From Pyrocephalus nanus (lineage: Eukaryota; Chordata; Aves; Passeriformes; Tyrannidae), in contig CM076270.1 of assembly GCA_038380795.1 (NCBI GenBank), forward strand, positions 16,155,001-16,219,000: DNA of 64,000 bases, written 5' to 3'. The first letter of the stretch is position 1. The number at the start of each line of letters is the position of its first letter. This document shows positions 11,739-22,185 of this stretch, one piece after another. A program made the translations under genes and the position numbers. The notes below the pieces were generated by a model that was not told where the DNA came from, ran no database searches, and saw only the letters and a program-made list of their open reading frames with translations.

Positions 11739-12242
11739 TCAGAGGTCCCACGGAGGCTCCGGTTCAAAGGGGATGAAGGGCAGGCGGTGCACATGGTCCC
11801 CCGAGGCCAGCTCTTCCTCCCGCACCCTGTGCGGCCGCTCTTCCAGCTCCCTCCGCACGCGGCGCAGGGGCACGGGGGGACTCGGCTCCCTATCCCCGTC
11901 GGAGATTCTCCGGCGACGGCGACCTCCAGGACCCCGCTGCTGCTGCTCCTGCCGCCGCTGCTGCTCCTGCCGCCAGCGCAGCACGAAGGGATGCAGGTGG
12001 CGACAGCGGCGACGTGGGGCCACCCCGGCATGGCCCTCCTGCCCCTGCAGCAGGCGGATGGCCCCGATGGGTTCTCGGCAGAGCGGGCAGGGGGCAGCGG
12101 CGGCGGCCCGGCCCTGGATGCAGGCATGGCAGAAGACGTGCCCGCAGGGCTCCACGGCAGCGGGGCTTTCGAGGGCACCCAGGCAGAGCAGGCAGCTCCT
12201 GGCGGCTCCTGGCGCTGCTGCCTCGTGCCTGGCCTCCTCCAT
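11739..12242 (-). CDS. RING-finger protein, array copy 1 (probable E3 ligase)
   Basis: A 167-aa single-exon ORF starting MEEARHEAAAP, chosen because it is the first ATG in frame and has G at -3 and +4. It holds a complete C3HC4 RING: C17-x2-C20, C33, H35, C38-x2-C41 and C52-P-L-C55. A basic, Arg-rich region (RRRRR near 108-112) and an acidic, Pro-rich tail (PFEPEPPWDL) follow. C3HC4 RING domains recruit E2 enzymes, so a ubiquitin or SUMO ligase role is likely; some resemblance to TOPORS-type RINGs is possible but unproven. Copy 1 is the most divergent at its 3' end: the hexamer right after the stop is ATTAAA (11738-11733) rather than AATAAA. Relative to the middle copies it carries H39, H71, Q100 and H152. 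A TATA box lies about 310 bp upstream. Confidence 0.75.
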   Translation of the reverse strand: MEEARHEAAAPGAARSCLLCLGALESPAAVEPCGHVFCHACIQGRAAAAAPCPLCREPIGAIRLLQGQEGHAGVAPRRRCRHLHPFVLRWRQEQQRRQEQQQRGPGGRRRRRISDGDREPSPPVPLRRVRRELEERPHRVREEELASGDHVHRLPFIPFEPEPPWDL

Positions 12243-12550
12243 CGCTGCTCCTGCCCTTGAGTCTTCGCAGCTGCTGCTGGTAATTGGTGGGTGCTGCTGC
12301 AAGGACTCAAAGGCTGGTGGCACTCGGAGCCCCCTCGTCCACTGCGGGACTCAGAGGCTCCTCGGCTGCTGGTGGCACTCAGAGGCTCCTCGGTCCCTGT
12401 CAAGACACAGAGGCTCCTCAGTCACTGTCTACTCACTGTGGCTCCTTGGCCACTGGCGGCTCACAGTCTGGCGTGCTGTGGCAGTACTCGACGGCTCGGG
12501 TGCTGCCCGCAGACCTCGTCTGTGTGCTGCTGCCAGTGCCCGGCACTGCC

Positions 12551-12557
12551 TTTTATA
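12551..12557 (-). promoter_or_regulatory. TATA box of RING copy 1
   Basis: TATAAAA on the minus strand in the context CTATAAAAGGCAG, about 310 bp before the ATG. It is preserved in all six copies. Confidence 0.6.
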
Positions 12558-12628
12558 GTTACCCGCTGCAGGTGATATCAAAGGGGGATTGTGACTCTGG
12601 TGACATCCCAGAGCTCCCAGGGGCACAC

Positions 12629-13075
12629 TCAGGGCGCAGCCACGAGCTCCCCCCTCCACACAGACAGAGCCTGTGACACAAAGCCCACCCGGCAGCGGGC
12701 GGCACACCTTGGCGTTTGCCCAGCTCCCTTCCAGCACGGTCCCTGCTGCTGCTGGGCTTGTGCCAGCATCGCACTCAGCAGGACCAACTCCGCAGAGCTG
12801 CTTTCCAGAGTGTGTCCTGCTGCCTGGAGCTCTTGCTCCCCCGGGGAAGGACTCTGCTTCTGCCTGGGTTGAACTTCCGCAGGCTCCGTCAGCCCCTTTC
12901 TCCAGCCTGTCAAGGTCCCTGGGGGTGCAGTGTCATCCTCTGGTGTCTCAGCAGCTCCTGCCCGCGGGGGATTCCCAGCAAACTTGCGGAGGGCGCTCTG
13001 GGCCCCATCCTTCAGGCCGCTGGCGAGAAGGCAGAGGAGCAGGCCCAGCACTGACCCCTGGCCTACAGCCCTCAT
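12629..13075 (-). CDS. Hypothetical secreted-type ORF, array copy 1
   Basis: A 148-aa ORF that I do not recognise. It starts MRAVGQGSVLGLLLCLLASG, with a hydrophobic core like a signal peptide; the rest is Pro/Gln/Glu-rich with no known motif. Its ATG has A at -3. Just upstream, CAAGATGGCGGC at 13092-13081 matches the YY1/TISU initiator motif exactly, so transcription may start there. It sits upstream of the RING promoter on the same strand and stays open in all six units. A splice donor-like AAG/GTGTGC occurs inside, so the true product could be spliced. High GC alone can keep such frames open, hence low confidence. Confidence 0.3.
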   Translation of the reverse strand: MRAVGQGSVLGLLLCLLASGLKDGAQSALRKFAGNPPRAGAAETPEDDTAPPGTLTGWRKGLTEPAEVQPRQKQSPSPGEQELQAAGHTLESSSAELVLLSAMLAQAQQQQGPCWKGAGQTPRCAARCRVGFVSQALSVWRGELVAAP

Positions 13076-14348
13076 GCTCGGCCGCCATCTTGGCTTCACG
13101 CCGCTGATCCCCGCCCTCTGCTCACAGACCCGCAGCAGCAACAATTACAAGGACTTTTTCTCAGGCAGATACCATTTGCAACGTTTGGCCTTCCCCAAGT
13201 CTCCTCTCTCTCCAAACTCATGACAAATGTCTGGGTGATCATTTCTTGGCCCCCAATGAGCCTTTTCAATAACAGCAGCTCTGGAATAAAAGGTAGCATC
13301 TGTTGAATTGCTTGCCTCTTCTTCCCCTTTTCCTGAAGATACCATTGGAGCACTACACACTGAGACCACCTCTCCTAATCATTTTGTGCCCTCTGCAAAG
13401 AGACGGAGGTTACTCAGTGGAGAATCTCCAGTGCCAGGCACCTCCAGGGCCCCACTGCTGCTGCTGCTGCCGCCATCCCGGCACCTGCGGGACACCCCGG
13501 GGCAGTACCAGGACATCCCTGGGCACCACTGGGATCCCCTGAGATAGCACTGGTGCAGCCCTGGGACTCCTGGCTGTGGCAGGCCCGAGAGACCCCCTCC
13601 ATGATCGCCCCTTCCCAGCCACAGGCCACCACCCGGGAGTGGGGCAGACGGGAGCACCAGCCTTCCAGCTCCAAAGCACAGCCCGCCCGTGGTCTCCAGA
13701 CTGGCCCAGCCCAGGCTGGCCAAGCCCAGGGGCCATGTGTGAGGAGGCGGCAGGGATGGGAAGTTGGCGCTGCTGGGGGAGCCCCTGCAAGGAGGGACCG
13801 GAACAGCTCCGGGCTTCTTCAGAGGAGAACCCCTAAATGCGAGTCCCAGCCCGGCTGGGGCCGCTTCTCCCGCACGCAGAGCAGGCAGGTGCCCTTTGGC
13901 TGGTGGCTGTGCCAGGGCTGAGCCAGCCCGCAGAGCCTCCCCAGGGATCGCAGCCCTCCACGGCACAGCACGGCACAGCACAGGGGCATGCAGGGCCAGG
14001 AGAGCAGAGGAGGATTTGCCCCAAGCCTGCATCTCGGCCTCTTTCCTGGTCCCGGCCCTCAGAAGAGAACACACTGACCCGTTTGGGATCTGCTCAAGGA
14101 GTCTCAGGGGACTTTCCTTTTTGTCTTAGTCTTCTGGGCTGCATCCCCATGGGGATGAGCAAAGCAGCCCAGAACAACCAGGAATCGCCCCTCTCCCTGT
14201 TCCAACATCTACATTCCTCCCCCTCTCCTGGTTCTTCAACCGTATCCCACCCTCTCCTAAAGCTCCCACTCCCCCAGCCCTGCAGCAATGAGCAAACGAG
14301 CAGAAGAATCCAGCTGAGGCTCGTGTAGGAATAATGTGGGGGTTTATT

Positions 14349-14852
14349 TCAGAGGTCCCACGGAGGCTCCGGTTCAAAGGGGATGAAGGGCAGGCGGCGC
14401 ACATGGTCCCCCGAGGCCAGCTCTTCCTCCCGCACCCTGTGCGGCCGCTCTTCCAGCTCCCTCCGCACGCGGCGCAGGGGCACGGGGGGACTCGGCTCCC
14501 TATCCCCGTCGGAGATTCTCCGGCGACGGCGACCTCCAGGACCCCGCTGCTGCTCCTCCTGCCGCCGCTGCTGCTCCTGCCGCCAGCGCAGCACGAAGGG
14601 ATGCAGGTGGCGACAGCGGCGACGTGGGGCCACCCCGGCACGGCCCTCCTGCCCCTGCAGCAGGCGGATGGCCCCGATGGGTTCTCGGCAGAGCGGGCAG
14701 GGGGCAGCGGCGGCGGCCCGGCCCTGGATGCAGGCACGGCAGAAGACGTGCCCGCAGGGCTCCACGGCAGCGGGGCTTTCGAGGGCACCCAGGCAGAGCA
14801 GGCAGCTCCTGGCGGCTCCTGGCGCTGCTGCCTCGTGCCTGGCCTCCTCCAT
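14349..14852 (-). CDS. RING-finger protein, array copy 2
   Basis: A 167-aa protein with an intact C3HC4 RING, same architecture as copy 1. The stop TGA (14351-14349) is followed with no gap by AATAAA (14348-14343). Differences from copy 1 are R39 (between the last two cysteines of the first half, not a zinc ligand), R71, E100 and R152. The 5' leader shares two bases only with copy 3 (tacttggtgg and cagagactcc), which pairs these two as the closest relatives in that segment. Confidence 0.75.
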   Translation of the reverse strand: MEEARHEAAAPGAARSCLLCLGALESPAAVEPCGHVFCRACIQGRAAAAAPCPLCREPIGAIRLLQGQEGRAGVAPRRRCRHLHPFVLRWRQEQQRRQEEQQRGPGGRRRRRISDGDREPSPPVPLRRVRRELEERPHRVREEELASGDHVRRLPFIPFEPEPPWDL

Positions 14853-15160
14853 CGCTGCTCCTGCCCTTGAGTCTTCGCAGCTGCTGCTGGTACTTGGTGG
14901 GTGCTGCTGCAAGGACTCAAAGGCTGGTGGCACTCGGAGCCCCCTCGTCCACTGCGGGACTCAGAGACTCCTCGGCTGCTGGTGGCACTCAGAGGCTCCT
15001 CGGTCCCTGTCAAGACACAGAGGCTCCTCAGTCACTGTCTACTCACTGTGGCTCCTTGGCCACTGGCGGCTCACAGTCTGGCGTGCTGTGGCAGTACTCG
15101 ACGGCTCGGGTGCTGCCCGCAGACCTCGTCTGTGTGCTGCTGCCAGTGCCCGGCACTGCC

Positions 15161-15167
15161 TTTTATA
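15161..15167 (-). promoter_or_regulatory. TATA box of RING copy 2
   Basis: TATAAAA on the minus strand, same spacing to the ATG as in copy 1. Confidence 0.6.
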
Positions 15168-15238
15168 GTTACCCGCTGCAGGTGATATCAAAGGGGGATT
15201 GTGACTCTGGTGACATCCCAGAGCTCCCAGGGGCACAC

Positions 15239-15685
15239 TCAGGGCGCAGCCACGAGCTCCCCCCTCCACACAGACAGAGCCTGTGACACAAAGCCCACCC
15301 GGCAGCGGGCGGCACACCTTGGCGTTTGCCCAGCTCCCTTCCAGCACGGTCCCTGCTGCTGCTGGGCTTGTGCCAGCATCGCACTCAGCAGGACCAGCTC
15401 CGCAGAGCTGCTTTCCAGAGTGTGTCCTGCTGCCTGGAGCTCTTGCTCCCCCGGGGAAGGACTCTGCTTCTGCCTGGGTTGAACTTCCGCAGGCTCCGTC
15501 AGCCCCTTTCTCCAGCCTGTCAAGGTCCCTGGGGGTGCAGTGTCATCCTCTGGTGTCTCAGCAGCTCCTGCCCGCGGGGGATTCCCAGCAAACTTGCGGA
15601 GGGCGCTCTGGGCCCCATCCTTCAGGCCGCTGGCGAGAAGGCAGAGGAGCAGGCCCAGCACTGACCCCTGGCCTACAGCCCTCAT
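15239..15685 (-). CDS. Hypothetical secreted-type ORF, array copy 2
   Basis: A 148-aa ORF with the same protein as copy 1 (signal-peptide-like start), preceded by the YY1/TISU motif at 15702-15691. A unique base change near 15398 (accagctcc instead of accaactcc) is silent for this ORF. Function unknown. Confidence 0.3.
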   Translation of the reverse strand: MRAVGQGSVLGLLLCLLASGLKDGAQSALRKFAGNPPRAGAAETPEDDTAPPGTLTGWRKGLTEPAEVQPRQKQSPSPGEQELQAAGHTLESSSAELVLLSAMLAQAQQQQGPCWKGAGQTPRCAARCRVGFVSQALSVWRGELVAAP

Positions 15686-16958
15686 GCTCGGCCGCCATCT
15701 TGGCTTCACGCCGCTGATCCCCGCCCTCTGCTCACAGACCCGCAGCAGCAACAATTACAAGGACTTTTTCTCAGGCAGATACCATTTGCAACGTTTGGCC
15801 TTCCCCAAGTCTCCTCTCTCTCCAAACTCATGACAAATGTCTGGGTGATCATTTCTTGGCCCCCAATGAGCCTTTTCAATAACAGCAGCTCTGGAATAAA
15901 AGGTAGCATCTGTTGAATTGCTTGCCTCTTCTTCCCCTTTTCCTGAAGATACCATTGGAGCACTACACACTGAGACCACCTCTCCTAATCATTTTGTGCC
16001 CTCTGCAAAGAGACGGAGGTTACTCAGTGGAGAATCTCCAGTGCCAGGCACCTCCAGGGCCCCACTGCTGCTGCTGCTGCCGCCATCCCGGCACCTGCGG
16101 GACACCCCGGGGCAGTACCAGGACATCCCTGGGCACCACTGGGATCCCCTGAGATAGCACTGGTGCAGCCCTGGGACTCCTGGCTGTGGCAGGCCCGAGA
16201 GACCCCCTCCATGATCGCCCCTTCCCAGCCACAGGCCACCACCCGGGAGTGGGGCAGACGGGAGCACCAGCCTTCCAGCTCCAAAGCACAGCCCGCCCGT
16301 GGTCTCCAGACTGGCCCAGCCCAGGCTGGCCAAGCCCAGGGGCCATGTGTGAGGAGGCGGCAGGGATGGGAAGTTGGCGCTGCTGGGGGAGCCCCTGCAA
16401 GGAGGGACCGGAACAGCTCCGGGCTTCTTCAGAGGAGAACCCCTAAATGCGAGTCCCAGCCCGGCTGGGGCCGCTTCTCCCGCACGCAGAGCAGGCAGGT
16501 GCCCTTTGGCCGGTGGCTGTGCCAGGGCTGAGCCAGCCCGCAGAGCCTCCCCAGGGATCGCAGCCCTCCACGGCACAGCACGGCACAGCACAGGGGCATG
16601 CAGGGCCAGGAGAGCAGAGGAGGATTTGCCCCAAGCCTGCATCTCGGCCTCTTTCCTGGTCCCGGCCCTCAGAAGAGAACACACTGACCCGTTTGGGATC
16701 TGCTCAAGGAGTCTCAGGGGACTTTCCTTTTTGTCTTAGTCTTCTGGGCTGCATCCCCATGGGGATGAGCAAAGCAGCCCAGAACAACCAGGAATCGCCC
16801 CTCTCCCTGTTCCAACATCTACATTCCTCCCCCTCTCCTGGTTCTTCAACCGTATCCCACCCTCTCCTAAAGCTCCCACTCCCCCAGCCCTGCAGCAATG
16901 AGCAAACGAGCAGAAGAATCCAGCTGAGGCTCGTGTAGGAATAATGTGGGGGTTTATT

Positions 16959-17462
16959 TCAGAGGTCCCACGGAGGCTCCGGTTCAAAGGGGATGAAGGG
17001 CAGGCGGCGCACATGGTCCCCCGAGGCCAGCTCTTCCTCCCGCACCCTGTGCGGCCGCTCTTCCAGCTCCCTCCGCACGCGGCGCAGGGGCACGGGGGGA
17101 CTCGGCTCCCTATCCCCGTCGGAGATTCTCCGGCGACGGCGACCTCCAGGACCCCGCTGCTGCTCCTCCTGCCGCCGCTGCTGCTCCTGCCGCCAGCGCA
17201 GCACGAAGGGATGCAGGTGGCGACAGCGGCGACGTGGGGCCACCCCGGCACGGCCCTCCTGCCCCTGCAGCAGGCGGATGGCCCCGATGGGTTCTCGGCA
17301 GAGCGGGCAGGGGGCAGCGGCGGCGGCCCGGCCCTGGATGCAGGCACGGCAGAAGACGTGCCCGCAGGGCTCCACGGCAGCGGGGCTTTCGAGGGCACCC
17401 AGGCAGAGCAGGCAGCTCCTGGCGGCTCCTGGCGCTGCTGCCTCGTGCCTGGCCTCCTCCAT
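16959..17462 (-). CDS. RING-finger protein, array copy 3
   Basis: A 167-aa protein with an intact C3HC4 RING, identical at the protein level to copy 2 (R39, R71, P85, E100, I113, R152). AATAAA follows the stop directly. Upstream it differs from copy 2: it has the cacgctcagg variant shared with copies 5 and 6, and downstream-unit indels shared with copy 5, showing that copy 3 is a mosaic. Confidence 0.75.
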   Translation of the reverse strand: MEEARHEAAAPGAARSCLLCLGALESPAAVEPCGHVFCRACIQGRAAAAAPCPLCREPIGAIRLLQGQEGRAGVAPRRRCRHLHPFVLRWRQEQQRRQEEQQRGPGGRRRRRISDGDREPSPPVPLRRVRRELEERPHRVREEELASGDHVRRLPFIPFEPEPPWDL

Positions 17463-17770
17463 CGCTGCTCCTGCCCTTGAGTCTTCGCAGCTGCTGCTGG
17501 TACTTGGTGGGTGCTGCTGCAAGGACTCAAAGGCTGGTGGCACTCGGAGCCCCCTCGTCCACTGCGGGACTCAGAGACTCCTCGGCTGCTGGTGGCACTC
17601 AGAGGCTCCTCGGTCCCTGTCAAGACACAGAGGCTCCTCAGTCACTGTCTACTCACTGTGGCTCCTTGGCCACTGGCGGCTCACAGTCTGGCGTGCTGTG
17701 GCAGTACTCGACGGCTCGGGTGCTGCCCGCAGACCTCGTCTGTGTGCTGCTGCCAGTGCCCGGCACTGCC

Positions 17771-17777
17771 TTTTATA
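17771..17777 (-). promoter_or_regulatory. TATA box of RING copy 3
   Basis: TATAAAA on the minus strand, spacing unchanged. Confidence 0.6.
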
Positions 17778-17848
17778 GTTACCCGCTGCAGGTGATATCA
17801 AAGGGGGATTGTGACTCTGGTGACATCCCAGAGCTCCCAGGGGCACGC

Positions 17849-18295
17849 TCAGGGCGCAGCCACGAGCTCCCCCCTCCACACAGACAGAGCCTGTGACACA
17901 AAGCCCACCCGGCAGCGGGCGGCACACCTCGGCGTTTGCCCAGCTCCCTTCCAGCACGGTCCCTGCTGCTGCTGGGCTTGTGCCAGCATCGCACTCAGCA
18001 GGACCAACTCCGCAGAGCTGCTTTCCAGAGTGTGTCCTGCTGCCTGGAGCTCTTGCTCCCCCGGGGAAGGACTCTGCTTCTGCCTGGGTTGAACTTCCGC
18101 AGGCTCCGTCAGCCCCTTTCTCCAGCCTGTCAAGGTCCCTGGGGGTGCAGTGTCATCCTCTGGTGTCTCAGCAGCTCCTGCCCGCGGGGGATTCCCAGCA
18201 AACTTGCGGAGGGTGCCCTGGGCCCCATCCTTCAGGCCGCTGGCGAGAAGGCAGAGGAGCAGGCCCAGCACTGACCCCTGGCCTACAGCCCTCAT
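17849..18295 (-). CDS. Hypothetical secreted-type ORF, array copy 3
   Basis: A 148-aa ORF as in copy 1, with two adjacent amino-acid changes after the signal-like segment (KDGAQGTLRKF instead of KDGAQSALRKF). The YY1/TISU motif is at 18312-18301. Function unknown. Confidence 0.3.
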   Translation of the reverse strand: MRAVGQGSVLGLLLCLLASGLKDGAQGTLRKFAGNPPRAGAAETPEDDTAPPGTLTGWRKGLTEPAEVQPRQKQSPSPGEQELQAAGHTLESSSAELVLLSAMLAQAQQQQGPCWKGAGQTPRCAARCRVGFVSQALSVWRGELVAAP

Positions 18296-19569
18296 GCTCG
18301 GCCGCCATCTTGGCTTCACGCCGCTGATCCCCGCCCTCTGCTCACAGACCCGCAGCAGCAACAATTACAAGGACTTTTTCTCAGGCAGATACCATTTGCA
18401 ACGTTTGGCCTTCCCCAAGTCTCCTCTCTCTCCAAACTCATGACAAATGTCTGGGTGATCATTTCTTGGCCCCCAATGAGCCTTTTCCTCTTCAATAACA
18501 GCAGCTCTGGAATAAAAGGTAGCATCTGTTGAATTGCTTGCCTCTTCTTCCCCTTTTCCTGAAGATACCATTGGAGCACTACACACTGAGACCACCTCTC
18601 CTAATCATTTTGTGCCCTCTGCAAAGAGACGGAGGTTACTCAGTGGAGAATCTCCAGTGCCAGGCACCTCCAGGGCCCCACTGCTGCTGCTGCTGCCGCC
18701 ATCCCGGCACCTGCGGGACACCCCGGGGCAGTACCAGGACATCCCTGGGCACCACTGGGATCCCCTGAGATAGCACTGGTGCAGCCCTGGGACTCCTGGC
18801 TGTGGCAGGCCCGAGAGACCCCCTCCATGATCGCCCCTTCCCAGCCACAGGCCACCACCCGGGAGTGGGGCAGACGGGAGCACCAGCCTTCCAGCTCCAA
18901 AGCACAGCCCGCCCGTGGTCTCCAGACTGGCCCAGCCCAGGCTGGCCAAGCCCAGGGGCCATGTGTGAGGAGGCGGCAGGGATGGGAAGTTGGTGCTGCT
19001 GGGGGAGCCCCTGCAAGGAGGGACCGGAACAGCTCCGGGCTTCTTCAGAGGAGAACCCCTAAATGCGAGTCCCAGCCCGGCTGGGGCCGCTTCTCCCGCA
19101 CGCAGAGCAGGCAGGTGCCCTTTGGCCGGTGGCTGTGCCAGGGCTGAGCCAGCCCGCAGAGCCTCCCCAGGGATCGCAGCCCTCCACGGCACAGCACAGC
19201 ACAGGGGCGTGCAGGGCCAGGAGAGCAGAGGAGGATTTGCCCTAAGCCTGCATCTCGGCCTCTTTCCTGGTCCCGGCCCTCAGAAGAGAACACACTGACC
19301 CGTTTGGGATCTGCTCAAGGAGTCTCAGGGGACTTTCCTTTTTGTCTTAGTCTTCTGGGCTGCATCCCCATGGGGATGAGCAAAGCAGCCCAGAACAACC
19401 AGGAATCGCCCCTCTCCCTGTTCCAACATCTACATTCCTCCCCCTCTCCTGGTTCTTCAACCGTATCCCACCCTCTCCTAAAGCTCCCACTCCCCCAGCC
19501 CTGCAGCAATGAGCAAACGAGCAGAAGAATCCAGCTGAGGCTCGTGTAGGAATAATGTGGGGGTTTATT

Positions 19570-20073
19570 TCAGAGGTCCCACGGAGGCTCCGGTTCAAAG
19601 GGGATGAAGGGCAGGCGGCGCACATGGTCCCCCGAGGCCAGCTCTTCCTCCCGCACCCTGTGCGGCCGCTCTTCCAGCTCCCTCCGCACGCGGCGCAGGG
19701 GCACGGGGGGACTCGGCTCCCTATCCCCGTCGGAGATTCTCCGGCGACGGCGACCTCCAGGACCCCGCTGCTGCTCCTCCTGCCGCCGCTGCTGCTCCTG
19801 CCGCCAGCGCAGCACGAAGGCATGCAGGTGGCGACAGCGGCGACGTGGGGCCACCCCGGCACGGCCCTCCTGCCCCTGCAGCAGGCGGATGGCCCCGATG
19901 GGTTCTCGGCAGAGCGGGCAGGGGGCAGCGGCGGCGGCCCGGCCCTGGATGCAGGCACGGCAGAAGACGTGCCCGCAGGGCTCCACGGCAGCGGGGCTTT
20001 CGAGGGCACCCAGGCAGAGCAGGCAGCTCCTGGCGGCTCCTGGCGCTGCTGCCTCGTGCCTGGCCTCCTCCAT
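19570..20073 (-). CDS. RING-finger protein, array copy 4
   Basis: A 167-aa protein with an intact C3HC4 RING. It carries R39, R71, E100, I113 and R152 and, with copy 5 only, A85 in place of P85 (HAFVLRW). AATAAA directly follows the stop. Its 5' leader is of the copy 1/5/6 type (taattggtgg), unlike copies 2 and 3. Confidence 0.75.
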   Translation of the reverse strand: MEEARHEAAAPGAARSCLLCLGALESPAAVEPCGHVFCRACIQGRAAAAAPCPLCREPIGAIRLLQGQEGRAGVAPRRRCRHLHAFVLRWRQEQQRRQEEQQRGPGGRRRRRISDGDREPSPPVPLRRVRRELEERPHRVREEELASGDHVRRLPFIPFEPEPPWDL

Positions 20074-20381
20074 CGCTGCTCCTGCCCTTGAGTCTTCGCA
20101 GCTGCTGCTGGTAATTGGTGGGTGCTGCTGCAAGGACTCAAAGGCTGGTGGCACTCGGAGCCCCCTCGTCCACTGCGGGACTCAGAGGCTCCTCGGCTGC
20201 TGGTGGCACTCAGAGGCTCCTCGGTCCCTGTCAAGACACAGAGGCTCCTCAGTCACTGTCTACTCACTGTGGCTCCTTGGCCACTGGCGGCTCACAGTCT
20301 GGCGTGCTGTGGCAGTACTCGACGGCTCGGGTGCTGCCCGCAGACCTCGTCTGTGTGCTGCTGCCAGTGCCCGGCACTGCC

Positions 20382-20388
20382 TTTTATA
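20382..20388 (-). promoter_or_regulatory. TATA box of RING copy 4
   Basis: TATAAAA on the minus strand, spacing unchanged. Confidence 0.6.
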
Positions 20389-20459
20389 GTTACCCGCTGC
20401 AGGTGATATCAAAGGGGGATTGTGACTCTGGTGACATCCCAGAGCTCCCAGGGGCACAC

Positions 20460-20906
20460 TCAGGGCGCAGCCACGAGCTCCCCCCTCCACACAGACAGAG
20501 CCTGTGACACAAAGCCCACCCGGCAGCGGGCGGCACACCTCGGCGTTTGCCCAGCTCCCTTCCAGCACGGTCCCTGCTGCTGCTGGGCTTGTGCCAGCAT
20601 CGCACTCAGCAGGACCAACTCCGCAGAGCTGCTTTCCAGAGTGTGTCCTGCTGCCTGGAGCTCTTGCTCCCCCGGGGAAGGACTCTGCTTCTGCCTGGGT
20701 TGAACTTCCGCAGGCTCCGTCAGCCCCTTTCTCCAGCCTGTCAAGGTCCCTGGGGGTGCAGTGTCATCCTCTGGTGTCTCAGCAGCTCCTGCCCGCGGGG
20801 GATTCCCAGCAAACTTGCGGAGGGCGCTCTGGGCCCCATCCTTCAGGCCGCTGGCGAGAAGGCAGAGGAGCAGGCCCAGCACTGACCCCTGGCCTACAGC
20901 CCTCAT
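20460..20906 (-). CDS. Hypothetical secreted-type ORF, array copy 4
   Basis: A 148-aa ORF with protein as in copy 1. The YY1/TISU motif is at 20923-20912. Function unknown. Confidence 0.3.
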   Translation of the reverse strand: MRAVGQGSVLGLLLCLLASGLKDGAQSALRKFAGNPPRAGAAETPEDDTAPPGTLTGWRKGLTEPAEVQPRQKQSPSPGEQELQAAGHTLESSSAELVLLSAMLAQAQQQQGPCWKGAGQTPRCAARCRVGFVSQALSVWRGELVAAP

Positions 20907-22185
20907 GCTCGGCCGCCATCTTGGCTTCACGCCGCTGATCCCCGCCCTCTGCTCACAGACCCGCAGCAGCAACAATTACAAGGACTTTTTCTCAGGCAGA
21001 TACCATTTGCAACGTTTGGCCTTCCCCAAGTCTCCTCTCTCTCCAAACTCATGACAAATGTCTGGGTGATCATTTCTTGGCCCCCAATGAGCCTTTTCCT
21101 CTTCAATAACAGCAGCTCTGGAATAAAAGGTAGCATCTGTTGAATTGCTTGCCTCTTCTTCCCCTTTTCCTGAAGATACCATTGGAGCACTACACACTGA
21201 GACCACCTCTCCTAATCATTTTGTGCCCTCTGCAAAGAGACGGAGGTTACTCAGTGGAGAATCTCCAGTGCCAGGCACCTCCAGGGCCCCACTGCTGCTG
21301 CTGCTGCCGCCATCCCGGCACCTGCGGGACACCCCGGGGCAGTACCAGGACATCCCTGGGCACCACTGGGATCCCCTGAGATAGCACTGGTGCAGCCCTG
21401 GGACTCCTGGCTGTGGCAGGCCCGAGAGACCCCCTCCATGATCGCCCCTTCCCAGCCACAGGCCACCACCCGGGAGTGGGGCAGACGGGAGCACCAGCCT
21501 TCCAGCTCCAAAGCACAGCCCGCCCGTGGTCTCCAGACTGGCCCAGCCCAGGCTGGCCAAGCCCAGGGGCCATGTGTGAGGAGGCGGCAGGGATGGGAAG
21601 TTGGCGCTGCTGGGGGAGCCCCTGCAAGGAGGGACCGGAACAGCTCCGGGCTTCTTCAGAGGAGAACCCCTAAATGCGAGTCCCAGCCCGGCTGGGGCCG
21701 CTTCTCCCGCACGCAGAGCAGGCAGGTGCCCTTTGGCCGGTGGCTGTGCCAGGGCTGAGCCAGCCCGCAGAGCCTCCCCAGGGATCGCAGCCCTCCACGG
21801 CACAGCACGGCACAGCACAGGGGCGTGCAGGGCCAGGAGAGCAGAGGAGGATTTGCCCCAAGCCTGCATCTCGGCCTCTTTCCTGGTCCCGGCCCTCAGA
21901 AGAGAACACACTGACCCGTTTGGGATCTGCTCAAGGAGTCTCAGGGGACTTTCCTTTTTGTCTTAGTCTTCTGGGCTGCATCCCCATGGGGATGAGCAAA
22001 GCAGCCCAGAACAACCAGGAATCGCCCCTCTCCCTGTTCCAACATCTACATTCCTCCCCCTCTCCTGGTTCTTCAACCGTATCCCACCCTCTCCTAAAGC
22101 TCCCACTCCCCCAGCCCTGCAGCAATGAGCAAACGAGCAGAAGAATCCAGCTGAGGCTCGTGTAGGAATAATGTGGGGGTTTATT

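Noticed and set aside
14126..15013. A 295-codon minus-strand ORF (and its counterparts in other units), plus 261- and 178-codon plus-strand ORFs over the RING gene.
   Set aside because: These overlap the RING coding region in other frames. They lack family motifs and stay open because of high GC; the frame with the complete C3HC4 pattern explains the locus better.
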